Assembly: GCA_038238015.1 (NCBI GenBank)
Contig: JBBRYA010000002.1
Location: forward strand, 55,371 to 119,370
Direction: 5' to 3'
Origin: DASQFQ01 sp038238015
GTDB taxonomy: Bacteria; Actinomycetota; Thermoleophilia; Solirubrobacterales; Solirubrobacteraceae
Length of the DNA stretch: 64,000 bases
The position numbers and the translations under genes were made by a program. Under the pieces are notes generated by a model. That model was given only the letters and a program-made list of their open reading frames with translations, did no database searches and was not told the origin of the DNA. Positions 8,241 to 16,225 of this stretch are shown here, one piece after another. Every line of letters starts with the position of its first letter. Positions within the stretch are counted from its first letter, which is position 1.

Positions 8241-9206
8241 TCAGCGGTAGATCGGGAGGGGCTGCGCGGTCCTCGCGTGGGCGAGGAGCGGGAGCCCGAG
8301 CTGCTCCTCCATCGTGCGCAGCAGCGAGTAGTGGTCGTAGGAGCCGCCGCTCACGACACCGGTCTTCACCTTGGAGCCGAGGGCGAGCAGCAGCGGGTTG
8401 GCGGGGTTCAGCGGCTTGTCCGCGCCCTCGTCCCACGTGATCAGGATCGTGCTGTCCGAGCCGTAGGCGGGGGAGGCCTGGATCTTGGGGACCTCGCGGG
8501 CGAGGAAGCGGTCGAACTGGCGCACGGGATCCTTGGTGGCACACGGGTCGTGCCCGTTCTCGCAGTCGTTGGGGAGGATCACGTTCAGCGCGCCGAGCTT
8601 CCCTCTGCGCAGCGCCGCGTCCATCGTGCGCGTGTCGTTCGGGGCGGTCGTGCCCATCGCCAGGTTGTGCTCGCGGCACGGGGCCGCGGGCGCGATCGCC
8701 TCGTCGTAGCCCTTGCCGTGCAGGCCGAGGTAGTAGAGCGCCGGGTTGTGGTGCGCGGAGTAGATGTTCTTCGACCAGGCGGCGCCGTGGTCGACGATGT
8801 CGCAGGGGTTGGCGGCGCTCTCGTTGAACTCGAACCACGTCCGGCCGCTGCGCTGCAGCTGCTCGAAGACGTTATCGATCCGCTGGTGGCAGCCGTCGGG
8901 GAGGTCGTTGTTGGCCTCGCACTTCGTGTACTGGCCCGAGGTCATCGCGATGTACTGCCCGAGCGAGCTGGACTTCGGGAAGGAGCGGTAGTCCGTCAGC
9001 CACGCAGCCCGCGGCTTGAGCCGCTTGACCAGGTAGGGGGCGTGGGCCGCCGTGATCTGGCTGGCGCTGGTGTTCTCGCCGATGATGAGGAACGTGCGGC
9101 CCGGGCTGGCAGCGTTCGCCGCACCGACCGGGCTCGAGCTCACGCCACAGGCCGCGAGCAGGCAGGCACCGCCGAGCAGCGTGAGGGCGAGGAGGGCGTT
9201 TCGCAT
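8241..9206 (-). CDS. lipoprotein phosphoesterase (phosphatidylinositol-specific / acid-phosphatase-like family)
   Basis: This 321-residue protein begins with a lipoprotein signal peptide and lipobox LLAAC (Cys about residue 20), so it is probably anchored to the outer face of the membrane. The body matches the phosphoesterase family that includes AcpA-type acid phosphatases and phospholipase C. Visible family features are FLIIGENTS near the N-terminus, SFPKSSSLGQYIAMTSGQ, LITWDEGADKP and the C-terminal YDHYSLLRTMEEQLGLP. Several Cys residues suggest disulphides outside the cell. Its substrate is probably a phosphomonoester or phospholipid. It is a single-gene unit between a tRNA and an ABC exporter. 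Confidence 0.82.
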   Translation of the reverse strand: MRNALLALTLLGGACLLAACGVSSSPVGAANAASPGRTFLIIGENTSASQITAAHAPYLVKRLKPRAAWLTDYRSFPKSSSLGQYIAMTSGQYTKCEANNDLPDGCHQRIDNVFEQLQRSGRTWFEFNESAANPCDIVDHGAAWSKNIYSAHHNPALYYLGLHGKGYDEAIAPAAPCREHNLAMGTTAPNDTRTMDAALRRGKLGALNVILPNDCENGHDPCATKDPVRQFDRFLAREVPKIQASPAYGSDSTILITWDEGADKPLNPANPLLLALGSKVKTGVVSGGSYDHYSLLRTMEEQLGLPLLAHARTAQPLPIYR

Positions 9207-9249
9207 GGACGCGACGCTACGCCGCCGCCCATGAACGCTTCCTGAGCGC

Positions 9250-11052
9250 TCAGGCCGCGGCCTGCTCCGCCCAGTCGCGGTAGAGCTTCCAGTAGGCCCC
9301 CTCGGCGGCGAGCAGCTCCTCGTGGGTGCCTTGCTCGACGATGCGGCCGTGGTCGAGCACGAGGATCCGCCCGGCGCGCTGGATCGTCGACAGGCGGTGG
9401 GCGATCACGATCGCGGTGCGCCCGCCCAGCAGGCGCCGCAGGCCGTCCTCGATGCGGCTCTCGGTGTGGACGTCGACGTTCGAGGTCGCCTCGTCGAGCA
9501 CGAGGATGCGCGGATCGGCGATCAGCGCGCGGGCGAAGGCGATCAGCTGGCGCTGGCCGGCGGAGAGCTGGGCGCCGCGCTCGCCGGTCTCGGTGTCGTA
9601 GCCGTGCTCAAGCGCATCGATGAACTCGTCGGCGCCGACGGCCCGCGCGGCGGCCTCGATCTCCTCGCGCGTGGCGTCGAGCCGCCCGAAGGCGATGTTG
9701 TCGCCGATCGTGCCGCTGAACAGGAACGCCTCCTGGGGGACGATCCCCATCTGGGAGCGCAGGGAGGACGCACTGACCTCGCGCAGGTCATGGCCGTCGA
9801 CCAGGATCTGGCCCCAAGAGGGGTCGTAGAAGCGCGCGACGAGCTTCGCGAAGGTCGACTTGCCCGCGCCGGTCGGGCCCACCAGCGCCACGGTCTGCCC
9901 CGGCGGGATGCGGATGTTCACGTCGGCCAGCGCGACCGCGCCGTCCGCGTCGGCGCCGTAGAGGAAGGTGACGTCCTCGAACTCGATCTCGCCGCGCAGG
10001 CGCGGGAGCACGAGCGCGTCAGCGCGCTCCTCGAGGTCGGGCTCCTCGTCGAGCAGCTCGAAGATCTTGTCGAGCGCCGCCATCCCGGCCTGGTAGGTCG
10101 TGTAGAGCTGGGAGAGCTGCTGGATCGGGTCGAAGAAGTTGTTCAGCGCGGCGACGAACGCGACCAGCACGCCGGCCGTCACGTCGCCCTTGATGGCCTG
10201 GATGCCGCCGAAGAGCAGGATGCCCGCGGTCGCGACCGCTGACAGCAGCTCGACCCCTGGGAAGTAGGCCCCGTTGAGGTAGACCGTCGTCATGTTCGCC
10301 TTGCGGTTCTCCTCGTTGAGCGCCGCGAAGCGGTCCTTGTGGCGCCGCTCCTGCGCGAACGCGCGCACCACGCGGATCCCCGAGAGCGACTCCTGCAGAT
10401 AGCCGGTGATCGCGGCGAGCTTCTCGCGCGTGAGCCGGTAGGCGTCGGCCGAGACGATCCGGAACACGAACGAGGCGACGCCCAGCACCGGGAAGATGAG
10501 GAAGGTCAGCAGCGCGAGCCGGACGTCGAGCCAGAGCAGGATCCCCGCCGTGCCCAGCAGCGTAAGCGTCCCGCCGAACAGCGTGACCACGCCGTCGGAG
10601 ACGAGCTGGTCGAGCGCCTGCACGTCGTTGGTCAGGCGCGAGATGATCGCCCCCGCCGAGCGCTTGGAGTAGAAGCCGACCGACAGCGTCTGCAGGTGGG
10701 CGAAGAGCTGGATGCGCAGGTCCTGCAGCGCGCGCTGGCCGACCCAGCCGACGAGGTAGGTCTGCGCGTAGGACGCACCCCAGTAGACGAGCGCGCTGAT
10801 CACGAAGCCGATGACGACGAGGTTCAGCGTGCCGGTGTCCTTCGGGGTGATGCCCTGGTCGATCGCGAGCTTGGCCAGCGGAGGCGGCGCGAGCGCGGCC
10901 GCGGTCGCGAGCAGCAGCGCGACGAAGGCGAGGATGACGCGCGCGCGGTAGGGGCGCAGCAGCTCGAGCAGTCCGCGCAGCTTGCGCCGGCGCCCACCGG
11001 TGGCGCGCAGGCGGCGCCGGAAGTCCTCGAGGCCGTGAACGGCAGAGCTCAC
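9250..11052 (-). CDS. ABC exporter half-transporter, catalytically canonical subunit
   Basis: This 600-residue protein has six transmembrane helices (about 30-330) and an ATPase domain. Walker A is GPTGAGKST, Walker B is ILVLDEATSNVD with the catalytic Glu, and the H-loop is IVIAHRLST. Its signature motif is LSAGQ rather than LSGGQ. The start overlaps the stop of the next gene upstream (ATGA, 11049-11052), so the two are co-translated. The motif differences match heterodimeric exporters, in which one ATP site is degenerate. The substrate is probably a drug or lipid-like molecule. Confidence 0.93.
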   Translation of the reverse strand: MSSAVHGLEDFRRRLRATGGRRRKLRGLLELLRPYRARVILAFVALLLATAAALAPPPLAKLAIDQGITPKDTGTLNLVVIGFVISALVYWGASYAQTYLVGWVGQRALQDLRIQLFAHLQTLSVGFYSKRSAGAIISRLTNDVQALDQLVSDGVVTLFGGTLTLLGTAGILLWLDVRLALLTFLIFPVLGVASFVFRIVSADAYRLTREKLAAITGYLQESLSGIRVVRAFAQERRHKDRFAALNEENRKANMTTVYLNGAYFPGVELLSAVATAGILLFGGIQAIKGDVTAGVLVAFVAALNNFFDPIQQLSQLYTTYQAGMAALDKIFELLDEEPDLEERADALVLPRLRGEIEFEDVTFLYGADADGAVALADVNIRIPPGQTVALVGPTGAGKSTFAKLVARFYDPSWGQILVDGHDLREVSASSLRSQMGIVPQEAFLFSGTIGDNIAFGRLDATREEIEAAARAVGADEFIDALEHGYDTETGERGAQLSAGQRQLIAFARALIADPRILVLDEATSNVDVHTESRIEDGLRRLLGGRTAIVIAHRLSTIQRAGRILVLDHGRIVEQGTHEELLAAEGAYWKLYRDWAEQAAA

Positions 11053-12845
11053 AGGCCTGCGACCTTCTCGATCGGGTTGCGGTTGAGGAAGACCTGGTCG
11101 GGCAGGCCCTTGGCGGCGATCTCGGCGTAGAGCTCTGAGTCCTGGAGCAGCTCCTCGTGCGTTCCGCGCGCGGCGACGTGCCCGCCCTCGAGCACGACGA
11201 TGTCGTCGGCGAGCGCGATCGTCGAGAGGCGGTGTGCGATCACGAAGGTGGTGCGCCCGCGCATCGCCTCGCGCAGCGCCAGCTTGATCGCCTGCTCGGT
11301 CGTGGCGTCGACCGACGAGGTGGCGTCGTCGAGCACGAGGATGCGCGGGTCGGTGAGCAGCGCGCGCGCGATCGCGAGCCGCTGGCGCTGGCCGCCCGAG
11401 AGCGTGAGCCCGCGCTCGCCGACCACGGTCTCGTAGCCGTCGGGCAGCTCACCGATGAACCCGGCCGCCTGCGCGCGCTCCGCGGCGCGCTGCACCTCCT
11501 CGCGGGTCGCGTCGGGGCGGCCGTAGGCGATGTTGTCGTGGACGCTCGCGCTGAACAGGAACGGGTCGTCGGTGACCACGCCGATCTCGTGGCGCAGCGA
11601 GCCGAGCTCGAGCTCGCGCACGTCGGCGCCGTCGATGCGCACGCTGCCCGCGGTGACGTCGTACTGGCGGCTGAGCAGGCCGACGAGGGTTGACTTGCCC
11701 GAGCCCGTCCCGCCGACGAGCGCGACCGTCGTGCCGCCCTCCACGTCGAGGTCGATGCCCTCGAGCACCGGCGGGCCGTCCTCGCCTGTGCCAGAGGAAG
11801 ACGAAGTCGACGTGGTATAGGCGAAGGACACCCGGCGCAGCTCGACGCGCCCGTTGCCCGCGGGCAGCGGCCGCGCGTCCGGCGGGGAGGACAGCTGCGG
11901 CGCGCGGTCGAGCAGCTCGAACAGCCGCACCCCCGATGCGGTGGCGCGCTGGGCGAACCCGAGCGCGATGCCGAGCGAGCGCATCGGCGAGATCAGCATC
12001 AGCAGATAGGTGTAGAAGGCCGCGAAGTCGCCCTTGGTCAGGCCGCCGTCGATCACGCGGCGCCCGCCCACGATCAGGATCACCGCGAGCCCGAGGTTCG
12101 GCAGGAAGCCGATGAACGGCTGGTAGAACGCGCTCAGCCGGTTGGAGAACATCGCCTGGTCGAACACCCTGCGCACCGCGCCACGGAAGCGCAGGAGCTG
12201 GCGCGGCTCGGCCGCGAAAGACTTGACCACGCGCACGCCCGAGACGTTCTCCTCCGCCTCGGCGGTGAGCTCGGCGATCCGCTGCTGGACCTCCTGCAGC
12301 GCGGGCCGCGAGCGGCGCCCGTAGCGGAACGCGACGGCGACCACGAACGGCACCGGCGCCAGCGACAGTGCGGCCAGCGCCGGGTCCTTGGCGAACATCG
12401 CCACGGCGGCGAAGGTGATGGTCAGGGCGCTCGAGGTGATCCAGACGAGGCCGTAGCCGAGGAAGAAGCGGATCGACTGCAGGTCGACCGTCGCCCGCGA
12501 CATCAGCTGCCCGGTCTGCTGGCGGTCGAAGAACCCGAGCTCGAGCGCCTGCAGGTGCCCGTAGAGGCCGTTGCGCAGGTCGTACTCGACGGCGAGCGAG
12601 ACGCGCCCGGAGATGATCCGCCGCGCGACCGAGAAGCTCAGACGCAGCAGCCCGGCGCCGATCACGCCCGCGCACAGCAGCTTCAGGCCGCCGCGGTCAT
12701 GGCGGTCGACGTCGTCGATCGCGCGGCCGATCAGCCACGGCAGCGCCGCGGTGCCGACCATGGCGACGCCCGACAGCACCACCGACCAGATGGCCCCCGC
12801 GCGGTAGGGCCGCAGGAAGCCGAGCAGTCGAAAGAAGGTGCGCAC
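11049..12845 (-). CDS. ABC exporter half-transporter, partner subunit with degenerate catalytic Glu
   Basis: This protein of about 598 residues has six transmembrane helices and an ATPase domain: Walker A GGTGSGKST, signature LSGGQRQ, Walker B ILVLDDATSSVD and H-loop FVIAHRLST. The residue after the Walker B Asp is Asp, not the catalytic Glu, as in the TM287 or BmrC subunits of heterodimeric exporters. The frame stays open to 13130, but that extension has no family similarity and lies across the divergent gene at 12892. I chose the GTG at 12845 just before the conserved FFRLLGFLRPYRAG. An ATG at 12872 is also possible. It pairs with the gene at 9250. Confidence 0.9.
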   Translation of the reverse strand: MRTFFRLLGFLRPYRAGAIWSVVLSGVAMVGTAALPWLIGRAIDDVDRHDRGGLKLLCAGVIGAGLLRLSFSVARRIISGRVSLAVEYDLRNGLYGHLQALELGFFDRQQTGQLMSRATVDLQSIRFFLGYGLVWITSSALTITFAAVAMFAKDPALAALSLAPVPFVVAVAFRYGRRSRPALQEVQQRIAELTAEAEENVSGVRVVKSFAAEPRQLLRFRGAVRRVFDQAMFSNRLSAFYQPFIGFLPNLGLAVILIVGGRRVIDGGLTKGDFAAFYTYLLMLISPMRSLGIALGFAQRATASGVRLFELLDRAPQLSSPPDARPLPAGNGRVELRRVSFAYTTSTSSSSGTGEDGPPVLEGIDLDVEGGTTVALVGGTGSGKSTLVGLLSRQYDVTAGSVRIDGADVRELELGSLRHEIGVVTDDPFLFSASVHDNIAYGRPDATREEVQRAAERAQAAGFIGELPDGYETVVGERGLTLSGGQRQRLAIARALLTDPRILVLDDATSSVDATTEQAIKLALREAMRGRTTFVIAHRLSTIALADDIVVLEGGHVAARGTHEELLQDSELYAEIAAKGLPDQVFLNRNPIEKVAGL

Positions 12846-12891
12846 GCAACCACACGATACGACCCCGCCCATCTGCAACACTCGCGCCGCG

Positions 12892-13188
12892 ATGTCCGAC
12901 GCGATCGCACTGCGCAACCGCTTCGCCATGGTCAAGGGCGCCTGGGACGAGCACCTGCGCGGCGTCCCGTTCCCGGCGCTGGGCGAGGGCACGGCCGAGG
13001 CGAAGATCGAGCGCCTCGAGCTGGCCCTGGTCGACACCATGCGCGCGCGCGCGACCCCGGAGTCCGCCGAGTACGCGGCCGACGCGATGTGGGGCCTCGT
13101 CCACAACCGCAGCGACGCCGACCCGGTCAAGCAGCAGGTGACCCGCCACCACGAGGAGCTCGCCCAGCTCGGCCACCGGCCGTTCTAG
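12892..13188 (+). CDS. conserved hypothetical protein, small and helical
   Basis: This 98-residue, largely helical, acidic protein has no signal peptide, membrane helix or catalytic motif that I can see. The ATG at 12892 gives a compact protein ending HEELAQLGHRPF. It diverges from the ABC exporter and its stop (13186-13188) immediately abuts the ATG of the next small gene, so the two are probably one unit. I do not recognise the family. Confidence 0.65.
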   Translation: MSDAIALRNRFAMVKGAWDEHLRGVPFPALGEGTAEAKIERLELALVDTMRARATPESAEYAADAMWGLVHNRSDADPVKQQVTRHHEELAQLGHRPF

Positions 13189-13365
13189 ATGGCGGGCGGG
13201 CCGCCCGTGGGCCTGTGCGGGTCCTGTGTGCACCAGAAGCTCGTGGAAACCACGCGCGGCCCGAGCTACTCGCTCTGCGAGCGCTCCAAGACCGAGCCTG
13301 AGCGCTACCCGAAGTACCCGCGCCTGCCGGTGGTCCGGTGTGCGGGGTACGAGTCGCGGGGATGA
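13189..13365 (+). CDS. small four-cysteine (zinc-ribbon-like) protein
   Basis: This 58-residue frame begins at the ATG directly following the TAG of the previous gene. Cysteines are at residues 10, 13, 30 and 51, arranged as CGSC, then SLCERS, then VVRCAGYE. The run RYPKYPRLPV precedes the last Cys. This spacing and the pattern LC..C, S.SLC, RYPKYPRLPV..C.GYE resemble a widespread family of short uncharacterised proteins that probably bind a metal. The gene is too compact and too motif-rich to be chance. Confidence 0.7.
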   Translation: MAGGPPVGLCGSCVHQKLVETTRGPSYSLCERSKTEPERYPKYPRLPVVRCAGYESRG

Positions 13366-13375
13366 GGGGCGGGGC

Positions 13376-13678
13376 ATGACGATGCCGTGGCCCTCGAAGG
13401 ATCCGGACGACTACCTGACGCGCGGCTCGAAGGCACGTCGAGCGGATTCGCGCCGGGCGCGAGTCGCTACCTCCGCGGGCCTCACGCTGAGCCTCTTCTC
13501 GCTGTTCGACGGCGTGGCGCTCAGAGCTCTGGCGGCGATCGGCTGCGGTCTCGCGGCATTTCTCCTCAGCGAGCTCGCTGAGCGGTACACACGCCGCAGG
13601 CGAGCGGGAGGGGATGCCGCCCACCGCTCGCCGGTGAGGCGAGCGCGCGTAGCTCATCGGCATGTCGCGGACGAGTGA
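13376..13678 (+). CDS. hypothetical protein with one or two hydrophobic helices
   Basis: This is a 100-residue frame from an ATG at 13376 preceded by a G-rich GAGGGGCGGGG stretch that could serve for ribosome binding. Charged N-terminal residues (KDPDDYLTRGSKARRADSRRAR) are followed by a hydrophobic zone at about 30-65 (SAGLTLSLFSLFDG..., ALAAIGCGLAAFLL) and a basic tail. It may be a small membrane protein. The family is unknown and the coding evidence is moderate. Confidence 0.45.
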   Translation: MTMPWPSKDPDDYLTRGSKARRADSRRARVATSAGLTLSLFSLFDGVALRALAAIGCGLAAFLLSELAERYTRRRRAGGDAAHRSPVRRARVAHRHVADE

Positions 13679-13740
13679 GCGCGCTCCCTCGGGGAGATTG
13701 GAGCAAAAACCCACGGCAGCTGTCCTGGATAGGCATCGCT

Positions 13741-14166
13741 ATGCGATCTCTCGGCAGGACGGTGGGCTCGGTAGCGTGGACCGTGGCCTCGACGCGGATG
13801 AGCCGGTTCATCGCTGCACCGCGCGAGCGCGTCTACGACGCGCTGCTCGACCCCGAGGCCATTGTGCGCTGGAAGGTCCCGGCCGGGATGACGTGCGAGG
13901 TCCACGAGTTCGACGCCACCGAGGGCGGCACGCTGGGGATCTCGCTGACCTACGACGCGCGGGTAAGACTCACGGCCGCACCGACACCTACCGCGGGCGG
14001 TTCGTCAGGCCCGTACCGAACGAGTTGGTCGTCGAGGCAGACGAGTTCGAGACGGGCGACCGAGCTGGTCGCGTTGCACGAGGGACTGCCCGAGGGCGTC
14101 CCGCCCGCCGACAACGAGGTCGGCTGGCGGGAGTCGCTCGAGCGGCTCGCCGCCCTCGTCGAGTAG
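13741..14166 (+). pseudogene. SRPBCC/AHSA1-type protein gene with two internal frameshifts
   Basis: Family similarity starts in one frame (SRFIAAPRERVYDALLDP, then VPAGMTCEVHEFDATEGG and SLTYDA). It moves to another frame between about 13965 and 14055 (GKTHGRTDTYRGRFV, PNELVVEADEFETGD). It then returns to the first frame (TELVALHEGLPEGV, PADNEVGWRESLERLAALVE). The second switch also skips the strand that normally lies between FET.DP and GGTELV, about 15-20 residues. The nominal frame stays open, so a hybrid protein could be made, but its middle third is scrambled. Family members bind hydrophobic ligands in a helix-grip fold. The start is uncertain: a GTG at 13675 overlaps the previous stop, and the ATG at 13741 is closer to the family N-terminus. 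Confidence 0.75.
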
Positions 14167-14178
14167 CGCGATTCGCCG

Positions 14179-14910
14179 CTACGCGGCGGCCAGCGCCGGC
14201 GTCAGGGAGCCCGTCTCGTGGGAGCTCGAGGCCTTCTTGAGGCCCTTGACGGTCAGGTAGACGCCGAGCGACAGCTCCCACACGAACTCCGGAACCGTCG
14301 CGAGGCCCTGCCAGATGGAGCCGGCCTCGAAGGCGCCGAACATGACGGCTATCCCCGACACGCAGATCAGCGGTCCGCCGATGAGCCCGAGCATGGCCAT
14401 GCGCCGCGGCACCAGGCCGGAGCGGTACATCAGGTAGCCGAGCATCATCCCGTTCCCGATGCCGACGATGAAGCCGGGGCCGAGCAGGAACGTCCAATCC
14501 TTGATCGCTATCAGCGACTGGCCGACCGCGAGGAGCGAGCCGGCATCCCCGCCCGCAGCGTCCTGGCGCAACGTCACGACTGAAACGACGCTGAGGATGC
14601 CGACGGCGATGAAGCCGGACTCGACGAGACGGGCCGTGACGTAGCCGAGAGCGAGCGCCTCGTTTTGCCGCTTGAGGATCGGGAACAGCGCGATGGCCGT
14701 GCCGATGTTCGCGACGATGAGCAGCATCTCCAGGAAGGCGCCCAGGAGCACGCGCGTGTCGGCGCCGGCGCCGGTGATGTAGTTGGGATGGTCGTGGACG
14801 GGCCCGTAGAGGATCACGGCTCCGATGGACGTCACGAAGGTGAGCACGAAGAGCACGCCTGCGATGAGTGCGAGCTTCCTGTCCGATGTTCCTGCGGTCC
14901 GGGACTCCAT
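14179..14910 (-). CDS. DUF4386-type multipass membrane protein
   Basis: This 243-residue protein has about six hydrophobic helices and features of the DUF4386 family (KLALIAGVLFVLTFVTSI at the N-terminus, LLGAFLEMLLIVANIGTAI, ARLVESGFIAVGI, GLVPRRMAMLGLIGG). Function is unknown. The frame is open to 15024, but the ATG at 14910 (MESRTAG) is preferred because the longer version would run over the operator region and the TetR start. It is divergent from the TetR gene, whose product very probably controls it through the two repeats at 14933-14972. Confidence 0.83.
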   Translation of the reverse strand: MESRTAGTSDRKLALIAGVLFVLTFVTSIGAVILYGPVHDHPNYITGAGADTRVLLGAFLEMLLIVANIGTAIALFPILKRQNEALALGYVTARLVESGFIAVGILSVVSVVTLRQDAAGGDAGSLLAVGQSLIAIKDWTFLLGPGFIVGIGNGMMLGYLMYRSGLVPRRMAMLGLIGGPLICVSGIAVMFGAFEAGSIWQGLATVPEFVWELSLGVYLTVKGLKKASSSHETGSLTPALAAA

Positions 14911-14932
14911 CTGGGGCCTCCTTCGTAGTACT

Positions 14933-14947
14933 TCGTACGCTGTACGA
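14933..14947. promoter_or_regulatory. probable TetR operator, copy 1
   Basis: This is a perfect inverted repeat TCGTAC-GCT-GTACGA in the divergent intergenic region between the DUF4386 gene and the TetR gene. It lies about 23 bases upstream of the DUF4386 start. Its position and 15-bp size fit a TetR-family operator. Confidence 0.7.
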
Positions 14948-14957
14948 GCTACACTAC

Positions 14958-14972
14958 TCGTATGGCGTACGA
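14958..14972. promoter_or_regulatory. probable TetR operator, copy 2
   Basis: A near-identical 15-bp inverted repeat TCGTAT-GGC-GTACGA has its centre 25 bases from that of copy 1, on the TetR side. Eleven of the 12 arm positions match copy 1. Two matching sites in a 91-base divergent spacer strongly suggest autoregulation and co-repression of the DUF4386 gene. Confidence 0.68.
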
Positions 14973-15001
14973 TCCGCAACGGGGGGTAAACCGAACCACC
15001 G

Positions 15002-15706
15002 ATGGCCAACCCGAAGTCAGCCACCGAGCCGCGAGCACGGCTCAGCCGGGAGCGGGTCCTGGAGGCCGCAGTGGCGCTCGCGGTGCGCGACGGGATCGAC
15101 TCGCTGTCGATGCGCAGGCTCGCCGACGAGCTCGGCGCCGGCGCGATGTCGCTCTACCACCACGTCCCCAACAAGGAGCAGCTCCTGGACGGGATGGTCG
15201 ACATCGTCTTCGGCGAGATCGAGCTTCCGCCGACCGGCATCGAGTGGAAGACCGCGATGCGGCGGCGGGCCGTGTCAACCCGTGAGGTGCTCAACCGTCA
15301 CCGCTGGGCCGTCGGGCTGATGGAGTCGCGCCGCTCGCCGGGCCCGGCCAGTCTGCGGCTGCACAACGCGGTCCTTGGCTGTCTCCGGGAAGGAGGCTTC
15401 CCGATCGAGCTGACCATCCAGGCCTACTCCGTCCTCGACGCCTACATCTACGGCTTCGCCCTCCAGGAGAAGAGCGTGCCCTTCGATGACGCCGAGGAGA
15501 GCGCGGAGGTCGTGCAGGAGCAGGCGAGGCAGTTCGCCGAGGCCGCCGAAGAGGAGCAGTCCGCCGCCCTCGCGGAGGCGTTCCCCTACCTGGCCGAGGT
15601 CGTCGCCGGACACGTCGCCGAGGTCGGCTACGACTTCGCGACCGCCTTCGAGTTCGGCCTCGACCTCCTCCTCGACGCGCTTGAGAACCGCCGCGACGCG
15701 GCCTGA
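15002..15706 (+). CDS. TetR-family transcriptional regulator (TetR_C-type ligand domain)
   Basis: This 234-residue regulator has an N-terminal helix-turn-helix (VLEAAVALAVRDGIDSLSMRRLADELGAGAMSLYHHVPNKEQLLDGM). Its C-terminal helical domain is of the TetR class (ALEFGLDLLLDAL-like end: FEFGLDLLLDALENR). It probably represses the divergent DUF4386 membrane protein gene and itself through the two 15-bp inverted repeats. The ligand is unknown. The start is the ATG at 15002, shortly after the second operator. Confidence 0.92.
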   Translation: MANPKSATEPRARLSRERVLEAAVALAVRDGIDSLSMRRLADELGAGAMSLYHHVPNKEQLLDGMVDIVFGEIELPPTGIEWKTAMRRRAVSTREVLNRHRWAVGLMESRRSPGPASLRLHNAVLGCLREGGFPIELTIQAYSVLDAYIYGFALQEKSVPFDDAEESAEVVQEQARQFAEAAEEEQSAALAEAFPYLAEVVAGHVAEVGYDFATAFEFGLDLLLDALENRRDAA

Positions 15707-15732
15707 GCCGACGATCAGCTCGGCGAGAGCGC

Positions 15733-16193
15733 TCAGGCCATCGCGGCGCGCAACGCCTCGGCGTCGCGCAGCAGACGGTCCTCCGGCATGGCCTGCGGAT
15801 CGGGATCCGGGAACGGGAAGGGCCAGCCAGGGCGCGGGTCCTCGGCGTAGCGCGGGACGATGTGCGTGTGCAGGTGCGGGGAGGAGTTGCCCAGGACGTC
15901 GTAGTTGAGCTTGATCGGCTGAAGCACGGCCTGGAGTGCGCGAGCGACTCGAAGCACCTCGCGGCCGTATGCCGCGGCTTCCGCATCGGTGAGCTCGGTC
16001 GGCTCGACGACGTGGCGCCCGCGCCACACAACCACCGACAGACCGCGCTGGATGTCGGCGCGCACGAGGTAGGCGTCGGACAGTCACCGGCGAAGAACCG
16101 CACGCCGTGCTCGGTCGCCTCAGGTCGGCCCTCCTCACACAAGGCGCAGGACGTGCCCGCCAGCTGCGCGTAGAAGGCCGCCGGCCACCGCAT
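15733..16193 (-). pseudogene. HIT-family protein gene interrupted by a 1-base frameshift
   Basis: The first part (ATG at 16193: MRWPAAFYAQLAGTSCALC, EGRPEATEHGVRFFAG) and the second part (SDAYLVRADIQRGLSVVVWR, then HLHTHIVPRY) form one intact HIT-domain protein of about 152 residues when a single base is restored near 16081. The active-site histidine motif HLHTHIVP is present in the second part. HIT enzymes hydrolyse or transfer nucleotides. The shift is a loss of one base in GACTGTCC, where GAC-GTG-TCC would be expected. It may be a real mutation or an assembly error. The second part alone has a possible start at 16065, which would lack the N-terminal CxxC. Confidence 0.8.
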
Positions 16194-16225
16194 GGCGATC
16201 ACCCTAGCCCCGGTACGATCGCCTC

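Noticed and set aside
12846..13130. N-terminal extension of the ABC exporter subunit
   Set aside because: The extra 95 residues have no exporter similarity and would run antisense through the gene at 12892 and its upstream region.
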